Source: Aliicoccus persicus (GTDB taxonomy: Bacteria; Bacillota; Bacilli; Staphylococcales; Salinicoccaceae). Taken from it: a stretch of DNA of 36,972 bases. The stretch is taken from NCBI RefSeq assembly GCF_900110815.1, contig NZ_FOIT01000001.1, positions 18,216-55,187 of the forward strand, read 5' to 3'. The position numbers and the translations under genes were made by a program. Below, in pieces: positions 33,192-36,972 of the stretch (its first letter is position 1; every line of letters starts with the position of its first letter). A model generated the notes under the pieces. The model saw nothing but the letters and a program-made list of their open reading frames with translations. It made no database searches and was not told the DNA's origin.

Positions 33192-33455
33192 ATGGAAAAG
33201 GCATTTTTTATAACAGATGAAACAGGCATTCATGCGCGTCCAGCGACCTTGCTTGTACAGTCAGCATCTAAATACGATTCAGATATTCAACTTGAATTTA
33301 ATGGCAAACGCGTGAACTTAAAGTCAATCATGGGCGTGATGTCTCTAGGCGTTGGGCAAAATTCTGAAGTCGTTGTCATTGCAGACGGTAAAGATGCAAA
33401 AGAAGCGATTGATGGCATAGAGAAAACGCTAGCGGAGGAAGGGTTAATCGGATGA
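33192..33455 (+). CDS. ptsH: PTS phosphocarrier HPr
   Basis: 87 residues from ATG 33192, nine bases after GGGGAG; the GTG at 33183 is less likely, since HPr proteins begin just before the [11 protein letters not shown] strand. GIHARPAT carries the phosphorylated His14 (His15 of the family). [12 protein letters not shown] carries Ser45, the HPr-kinase site (Ser46). Very similar in wording to staphylococcal HPr. It overlaps ptsI by 4 bp. It transfers phosphate from enzyme I to sugar-specific IIA proteins and mediates CcpA-type catabolite control. Confidence 0.95.
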   Translation: MEKAFFITDETGIHARPATLLVQSASKYDSDIQLEFNGKRVNLKSIMGVMSLGVGQNSEVVVIADGKDAKEAIDGIEKTLAEEGLIG

Positions 33456-35173
33456 GTAAAACGACGATTGATGGTCGCGAACTGGTGCGTGGTATCGCAA
33501 TTTCTAAAGCTTGGGTATTAGAAGAAAATCAATCGGTGTTTGAAACACGGTTAAATTTAGAAGCGGTCGATACACGTATCGAGCGCTTTCAATTTGCCTT
33601 GCATGAAACACAAATTGAATTGATGAAAATCAGGAACTACACAGAGGATAGAATCGGTAAGCAGCAAGCTGCTATTTTTGATGCACATATGATGGTGATT
33701 GATGATCCGGTATTTGTTCAAGCGATTGAGTCTCGAATTCAATCTGGCATAGATCCTGTTGAAGCGTTGGACGATTGGCGCAAGTCATCTCAAACGAAGC
33801 TGAGCCACATGAATGATTACTTAAAAGTGCGCAGTGCCGATGTTGATGATATTACTATCCGGATTGCACGACATCTCGTTGGTACACGAACGTTTGATGC
33901 GACACAAGTCGACGAAGAAATTATCTTCGTTGCCGAAAAGTTAACCCCATCATTTATTGCATCTTTGAATCCCGAGTTTGTGAAAGGCATCATCGTCGCC
34001 GAAGCAAGTCCGTTCTCACACGCAACGATGCTAGCACAAGCGATGGGCATTCCATTGATGCAAGTGGATCGACCGGGATTTTCACGGATTAAGCATGGTG
34101 CGTCAGTCATTATTGATACTGAAGCATCACTCGTCATTGTAAACCCTGATGCTGATAATATCCGCGCGTTTGAAATAAGAAGAGATGCGTATTTAAAATC
34201 GTTAGAAACACTGCAATCATTAAAAGATAAAGATACACGCACCCAAGATAATGTGGCTATCAATTTGATGATGAATGTGAACGAACTGAGTGCGTTAAAG
34301 CACTACGAGGAAGTCGGTGCAGAAGGTATCGGACTCGTTCGGAGTGAGTTTTTATTTAATGGTGATAAAGATCTTTCGAAGGAGGAGACACAAGTGGACC
34401 TCTATCGATCGATTTTAAAATCTGTACCTGAGAATGATAGCGTCACGATACGCATGCTGGACTATGGTGGCGACAAGCAAATGATGCTTGACGATGAAGT
34501 CGAAAACAATCCATTTTTAGGTACACGCGGTATGCGCTACCTATTTAAACATATCGATCTATTATTGACACAGTTACGTGCATTATTCCGTGCGAGTATG
34601 CAGGGTAATTTACAAATCTTGTTTCCGTTTGTGACGACAGTGGATGAGCTTAAAGATATTCTACGAATTGTCGATCAAGTGAAAACAGAATTAAAAGAAG
34701 AAGCCCATCCATTTGATGACGATGTGAAGATTGGCGTCATGATAGAAACGCCTGGCGCTGCATTGATGGCTGGAGAGTTCTCTGATATGTGTGATTTTTT
34801 ATCGGTTGGAACTAATGACTTGGCACAATACATGTTTGCAGCAGATCGTACGAATGCAAATGTCGCAAAATATAATGATGCAGCAAACCCGGCGATGTTA
34901 AAAATAATAAAACATGTTGTCGAGCAAGGAAAGAATGCCGATACACCAGTTTGTGTCTGTGGCGATATCGCACGCGACGCGTTGATGATTCCGTTACTCA
35001 TCGGTCTTGGTGTACGAAATTTATCGATGGATCACACACATATTTTAAAATCGCGACAACAGATTTCACGATTGTCCGTGACATCTGTTGAAAAGCTTGC
35101 TCAGCATGCGGTTGAATGTACAGGTGGAGAACAGGTAAGATTGTTAGTGAAGGATTTTATCAACCATCTTTAA
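33452..35173 (+). CDS. ptsI: PTS enzyme I, divergent at the phospho-histidine loop
   Basis: 573 residues, coupled to ptsH by ATGA. It has full enzyme I length and domain order: N-terminal HPr-binding/phosphohistidine domain, then the PEP-binding TIM barrel. The active-site loop is [14 protein letters not shown] (His190) instead of the standard GGRTSH(S/T)AIMAR. VRSEF (Arg298) replaces [15 protein letters not shown] replaces NPFLGYRAIR, and [10 protein letters not shown] (Cys503) replaces GMCGEMAGD. Metal and acid/base residues Glu432 (MIETP), Asp456 (GTNDLAQY) and Cys503 remain. Phosphotransfer from PEP to HPr is therefore plausible but the enzyme belongs to an unusual branch. Confidence 0.88.
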   Translation: MSKTTIDGRELVRGIAISKAWVLEENQSVFETRLNLEAVDTRIERFQFALHETQIELMKIRNYTEDRIGKQQAAIFDAHMMVIDDPVFVQAIESRIQSGIDPVEALDDWRKSSQTKLSHMNDYLKVRSADVDDITIRIARHLVGTRTFDATQVDEEIIFVAEKLTPSFIASLNPEFVKGIIVAEASPFSHATMLAQAMGIPLMQVDRPGFSRIKHGASVIIDTEASLVIVNPDADNIRAFEIRRDAYLKSLETLQSLKDKDTRTQDNVAINLMMNVNELSALKHYEEVGAEGIGLVRSEFLFNGDKDLSKEETQVDLYRSILKSVPENDSVTIRMLDYGGDKQMMLDDEVENNPFLGTRGMRYLFKHIDLLLTQLRALFRASMQGNLQILFPFVTTVDELKDILRIVDQVKTELKEEAHPFDDDVKIGVMIETPGAALMAGEFSDMCDFLSVGTNDLAQYMFAADRTNANVAKYNDAANPAMLKIIKHVVEQGKNADTPVCVCGDIARDALMIPLLIGLGVRNLSMDHTHILKSRQQISRLSVTSVEKLAQHAVECTGGEQVRLLVKDFINHL

Positions 35174-35212
35174 TGTTTGTGAATGATATAAGCGAAGCTT
35201 TCGGAGGTAAAT

Positions 35213-36829
35213 ATGGAAAATCAAGTGAGTGAAGTACTAACACGTATAAAAAAATTAGGACATGAACCAGATGAATTAGTATTGAGTCTCGGTGAACCAA
35301 AAATAAAAGCGATGACATTTTTACTGAAAAAACCGAGATACTTTAAAGAAGATATTTTAAAACAAGTATTGAAATTCAAATCCGATACTGGACATATGCC
35401 AGAGTGGGTCCGTATCGATGCGATTACAAGTCGTGAAGAATTACAGTATGAAGACTTGATTGCGGAAATGACATCCATTCGAAGAAACTACATTCCGTTT
35501 GGAATTCGACTAGATAAAACAGCAATGATGACATTCTTACCAGAAGAAATAAACGCGAATGCTTTTATGAAGCCGACGGGAGAAGGCAGCAACATTGAGC
35601 TGTCTGAAAACAACGTCAACGCTTATTTAAAACGTCATAAAAAGGCAAAGCGACCATTTTTACATCGAAATTATGTTGGTAAAACAGTAGAGAAATTCCA
35701 TACACAAGGCTTTTTAATCGACGGCGATGAAGTAGTAGAACTCGTTGGAGAAGGCATGGACCGCGGTTTGCGTAAAGTACAAAACCTAAACAAAGAACTC
35801 GACAAGCTCATCACGACGAGCACGGAATTTTTAGCCTCAGAAATTAAAGATAACGGGAAGTTTATCTATGGATACTTTTCGCACTTTGACCGTGAGATAA
35901 ACTTCTATAATAACTTGCGTCACGCTTCATCAACGTATGCGATGATAGAAGGATTGAAGTATTTGAATCGTTCGGTGACAGTGGCGAGAAAGCCAATTAA
36001 CTATTTGATTCAAAATAAATTGATCAAGCGCAATGACGAGACTTACTTCGTGTATGATGACACGAATGATATGAACGAAATTAAGTTAGGTCAGAATGCG
36101 GCATTTATTTTGGCACTGACAGAGTACTTGACGATGGAAGACGCGCCGACATATTTACGCGTCGCACAGCGTTTGGCGAATGGTATTTTGGACATGATCG
36201 ATTTTGAAAAGGGTGAGACAACACACGTGTTGCACTACCCAAGTTTGAATGTAAAACAGCGCTACCGCATCATTTATTATGATGGAGAAGCGGCGCTTGC
36301 TTTGCTTCGCCTGTATCAAATTGATGGAGATGAAAAATGGTTAGACGCAGTGAAGAAACTATTTGAGATTTTTATCGAGAAAGATTATTGGAAGCACCAT
36401 GACCATTGGCTTGGGTATTGTACAAACGAACTGGTAAAAGTAGCACCAGAGCAGAAGTACATTGAGTTCGGACTGAAAAATACGAGCGGACACTTGGATT
36501 TTATCCATAACCGTGAGACGACATTCCCGACATTTTTAGAATTGTTGATGTCGACTTATTATTTAGTGAACACCGCACGAGAGCACGGATTTGACGAAGT
36601 GGTGAAAGAGAATATTGATGAAGAGAAGCTGATGAACGCGATTCATCGACGCGCCGACTACGAGCGCATCGGATACTTCTACCCAGAGTTGGCAATGTTC
36701 TTTAAGAATCCAGAGCGTATTCTAGGTTCGTTCTTTATCAAGCACCACGGCTTTAGGGTGCGAATCGATGATATTGAGCACTACCTGTCAGGTTTGGTGC
36801 ACTATCAGTATGTATTTAAGAAGAAGTAG
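35213..36829 (+). CDS. unrecognised 538-residue protein with helical-repeat (alpha/alpha-barrel-like) C-terminus
   Basis: ATG 35213 follows GGAGG. Residues 1-190 form an alpha/beta region of unknown type (LVLSLGEPKIKAMTFLLKKP, IRRNYIPFGIRLDKTAMM). Residues about 215-530 have repeated aromatic helix pairs (FYNNLRHASSTYAMIEGLKY, GQNAAFILALTEYL, YDGEAALALLRLYQIDGDE) like (alpha/alpha)6 toroids of glycoside hydrolases, glucuronyl C5-epimerases and lyases. YYDGEA and HHDHWLGYC are candidate active-site patches. No signal peptide is seen. It lies 39 bp after ptsI, so it may be part of that transcript. I do not recognise the family; a carbohydrate-acting enzyme is only a fold-level guess. Confidence 0.65.
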   Translation: MENQVSEVLTRIKKLGHEPDELVLSLGEPKIKAMTFLLKKPRYFKEDILKQVLKFKSDTGHMPEWVRIDAITSREELQYEDLIAEMTSIRRNYIPFGIRLDKTAMMTFLPEEINANAFMKPTGEGSNIELSENNVNAYLKRHKKAKRPFLHRNYVGKTVEKFHTQGFLIDGDEVVELVGEGMDRGLRKVQNLNKELDKLITTSTEFLASEIKDNGKFIYGYFSHFDREINFYNNLRHASSTYAMIEGLKYLNRSVTVARKPINYLIQNKLIKRNDETYFVYDDTNDMNEIKLGQNAAFILALTEYLTMEDAPTYLRVAQRLANGILDMIDFEKGETTHVLHYPSLNVKQRYRIIYYDGEAALALLRLYQIDGDEKWLDAVKKLFEIFIEKDYWKHHDHWLGYCTNELVKVAPEQKYIEFGLKNTSGHLDFIHNRETTFPTFLELLMSTYYLVNTAREHGFDEVVKENIDEEKLMNAIHRRADYERIGYFYPELAMFFKNPERILGSFFIKHHGFRVRIDDIEHYLSGLVHYQYVFKKK

Positions 36830-36860
36830 GGATTGATTGAGATTTAGATTTTTGATTGAG

Positions 36861-36891
36861 AGCCTCCTGTGTAGGTTGCAGGAGGCTTTTT
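36861..36891 (+). terminator. rho-independent terminator
   Basis: Stem AGCCTCCTG/CAGGAGGCT with a 9-base loop and TTTTT, about 32 bp after the last complete gene. Confidence 0.9.
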
Positions 36892-36923
36892 GTGTGAATT
36901 TTTGGGTTTGGATTTTGGGTTTT

Positions 36924-36972
36924 GCGTTTCAATGAGCGTTGCTCACTGGCACGCAGATTGATTTGCGTTCCA
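36924..36972. repeat. 41-bp repeat family member at the window edge
   Basis: GCGTTTCAATGAGCGTTGCTCACTGGCACGC-like sequence, then GATTTGCGTTCCA at the edge. It shows the same TGAGC…GCTCA core and TTTGCGTTCCA leader as the arrays at 27227 and 28895, so another array probably begins here and continues outside the window. Confidence 0.75.

Overview
The window comes from a low-GC, Gram-positive bacterium of the Staphylococcaceae type or a close, probably salt-tolerant relative. The evidence is a staphylococcal-looking HPr, strong AGGAGG-type ribosome binding sites with several TTG/GTG starts, IS3- and IS21-family insertion sequences, a candidate SigB promoter and unusually acidic secreted proteins. 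The genus cannot be fixed from the sequence alone.

Region 1 (1 to about 21.16 kb) is an AT-rich, IS-riddled surface-polysaccharide island. It holds the tail of a probable glycosyltransferase, two paralogous alpha/beta-hydrolase-like proteins (320-1126 and 18311-19114), a nucleotide-sugar (uronate-forming) dehydrogenase, the 5' stub of a second dehydrogenase, and four asparagine-synthetase-like proteins. All four have lost the glutaminase cysteine but mostly keep the ATP-pyrophosphatase loop. The island also encodes a 912-residue protein joining a degenerate ATP-grasp module to a heparinase II/III-type lyase. A coherent but inferred reading is a uronic-acid-containing capsule or exopolymer whose carboxyl groups are amidated or aminoacylated by the ligases and which is trimmed or recycled by the lyase and hydrolases. 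Mobile DNA has broken the island: a complete IS3 element sits at the breakpoint of the second dehydrogenase, a complete IS21 element (5-bp target duplication CTTAA) lies inside a decayed IS3 copy, and there are an IS21 fragment and two solo IS3 ends.

Region 2 (21.3-29.3 kb) carries a stand-alone ATP-grasp ligase, related to the degenerate module above, followed by a block of small acidic secreted or lipid-anchored proteins. These are an Ig-like (Big_14-type) protein, three DUF4352-type coiled-coil proteins (one killed by a single stop codon), a 47-residue charged protein behind a SigB-like promoter, and a lipoprotein with three (Ala-Asp)n tracts (19, 26 and 39 repeats), one of which splits a DUF5067-like domain. 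A NERD-nuclease gene lies between two arrays of the same 41-bp palindrome-bearing intergenic repeat.

Region 3 (29.3-36.9 kb) is compact core-type DNA. It contains an overlapping set of a polytopic membrane protein, formimidoylglutamase and an RlmI-like rRNA methyltransferase, then a small membrane protein, ptsH-ptsI with a motif-divergent enzyme I, and a 538-residue helical-repeat protein that I do not recognise. A further member of the 41-bp repeat family runs off the right edge.
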